From an uncultured Collinsella sp. (lineage in GTDB: Bacteria; Actinomycetota; Coriobacteriia; Coriobacteriales; Coriobacteriaceae): DNA of 5,512 nt. Shown here piece after piece: positions 4,779-5,512 of this stretch (positions within the stretch are counted from its first letter, which is position 1; each line of letters starts with the position of its first letter). The DNA lies in contig UQZC01000109.1 in assembly GCA_900545505.1 (NCBI GenBank), positions 1 to 5,512 on the forward strand, in the 5' to 3' direction. Made by a program: the position numbers and the translations under genes. Under the pieces are notes generated by a model, which was given only the letters and a program-made list of their open reading frames with translations, made no database searches and was not told the origin of the DNA.

Positions 4779-5512
4779 TTATGCCTCCTTCGTTTTCGGT
4801 GCGGTTTTCTTGGTGCGCACGCTGAATATGGCGCAGATAAGGGAAACGAGGCCGATTGCCGCGCACACCTTGTAAGCGACGCCCGCGCCCACGGCGGTGG
4901 CTACTTGGATGCTCGCATCGACGCCGGCCGACGCGGTGACGCTGGTCATGACCGTGATGATGAGCGCCGTGCACAAACCGCCGGCGACCTGGCGGCCGGT
5001 GTTCGCGATGGCGTTGCCGTGGGCGATCATGTCATTTTTCAAGGCATTGACACCCCATGTGTTCACCGGCATGTTCGCGAGCGACTGGCCGGCGGACTGC
5101 AGCATGCAGAACAGCGCAACCACCAAGATGGGCGTGTTTGCCGTCGAAAGCGAGAGCAGGAACAGGGCGCCGGTCATGAGGGCCAGGCCGACGATCGAGA
5201 TGGCACGCGGACCGAACTTGTCGAACACCACGCCGGAGATAGGGCTGATGATGATGCCCACCGCCGCGGCGGGAAGCATGGCCATGCCGGTTTCGAAGGC
5301 CGAAGCGCCAAGCGAGGTTTGCAGCAGCAACGGCAACAGCGTGTTGGTGACCAGGCATGCGGCGTTGATGAGCGTGACGATGATGGCGGCCACGCGGAAC
5401 TCGCGCGTCTTGAGCGTGCCCAGTTGAAGCAGCGGGTCCTCGATTTTGCCCTGGCGTACGACGAACAGCACCAAGCACACGACACCCGCGACGATCGAGC
5501 CGAGCACCACGG
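4779..5512 (-). CDS. MFS exporter, DHA2 (14-TM drug/H+ antiporter) type, C-terminal half
   Basis: The reading frame is open to the right window edge, so the N-terminal half is missing; the Met at 5510 is probably internal. About 243 residues remain, with seven hydrophobic helices at about 2-18, 38-62, 74-95, 102-121, 125-146, 173-193 and 207-231, and a basic tail 'RTKKTAPKTK'. Family marks are 'PLLQLGTLKTREF' (26-38) before a helix, the loop 'GVVFDKFGPRAISIVGL' (93-109), which is the C-half copy of the MFS A-motif, and 'AHGNAIANTGRQVAGGLCTA' (163-182). These are characteristic of EmrB/QacA-type transporters in the inner membrane that expel drugs or metabolites against protons. The substrate cannot be told. 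The gene is first of an operon with the CBS protein, which begins 3 bases after its TAA. Confidence 0.9.
   Translation of the reverse strand, partial: VVLGSIVAGVVCLVLFVVRQGKIEDPLLQLGTLKTREFRVAAIIVTLINAACLVTNTLLPLLLQTSLGASAFETGMAMLPAAAVGIIISPISGVVFDKFGPRAISIVGLALMTGALFLLSLSTANTPILVVALFCMLQSAGQSLANMPVNTWGVNALKNDMIAHGNAIANTGRQVAGGLCTALIITVMTSVTASAGVDASIQVATAVGAGVAYKVCAAIGLVSLICAIFSVRTKKTAPKTKEA

Overview
The window looks like the junction between an integrated mobile element (left, about 1-3488) and ordinary chromosome (right, about 3489-5512) in a GC-rich actinobacterium. The closest impression is Coriobacteriia/Eggerthellaceae (Eggerthella, Gordonibacter and relatives). It rests on the style of the integrase, the 102-residue MGMT protein and the strong G/C preference at third codon positions. 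The species cannot be fixed from the sequence alone.

Left part, inside the element. Positions 1-530 hold no convincing complete gene. At the very edge is a good ribosome site and ATG for a leftward gene of which only two codons are present, with inverted repeats and a possible folded RNA upstream of it. Next comes a rightward AAA+ ATPase (608-1699) with Walker A, Walker B and a C-terminal winged helix, built like Orc1/Cdc6-type and STAND-like ATPases. Its promoter region is made of six 10-bp units (531-590). Immediately after its stop lies a second array, two diverged copies of a ~72-bp repeat that each carry two dyad-symmetric AGACGnAAA...TTTCGT motifs. A leftward terminator (1873-1899) then closes a leftward tyrosine-recombinase gene (1930-3200). 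That gene is broken. The core-binding domain is missing with a change of frame near 2925, and the reading frame leaves the integrase family at the HxxR box, where a GCAGTAGCG triplication sits. It continues into an unrecognised but well-coded tail.

Junction. Positions 3482-3526 are the 3' part of a CAT-anticodon (initiator-type) tRNA-Met, from the anticodon loop to CCA. It is followed by its own terminator and has no matching 5' half. This is what the distal end of an element integrated in a tRNA gene looks like. Between it and the integrase start lie direct repeats of TTTGGGTCRAA (probable integrase arm sites and operator) and a perfect 13-bp inverted repeat.

Right part, chromosome. Three leftward genes follow. 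At the right edge is the C-terminal half of a DHA2-type MFS exporter. A two-CBS-domain protein starts 3 bp after the exporter's stop codon and has its ribosome site inside the exporter gene. Last is a small MGMT-family DNA alkyltransferase with its own TTGACA promoter.

The most interesting part is the Cdc6-like ATPase bracketed by two different repeat arrays on a tRNA-Met island. Autoregulation or replication/maintenance of the element is a reasonable inference but is not shown by the sequence.
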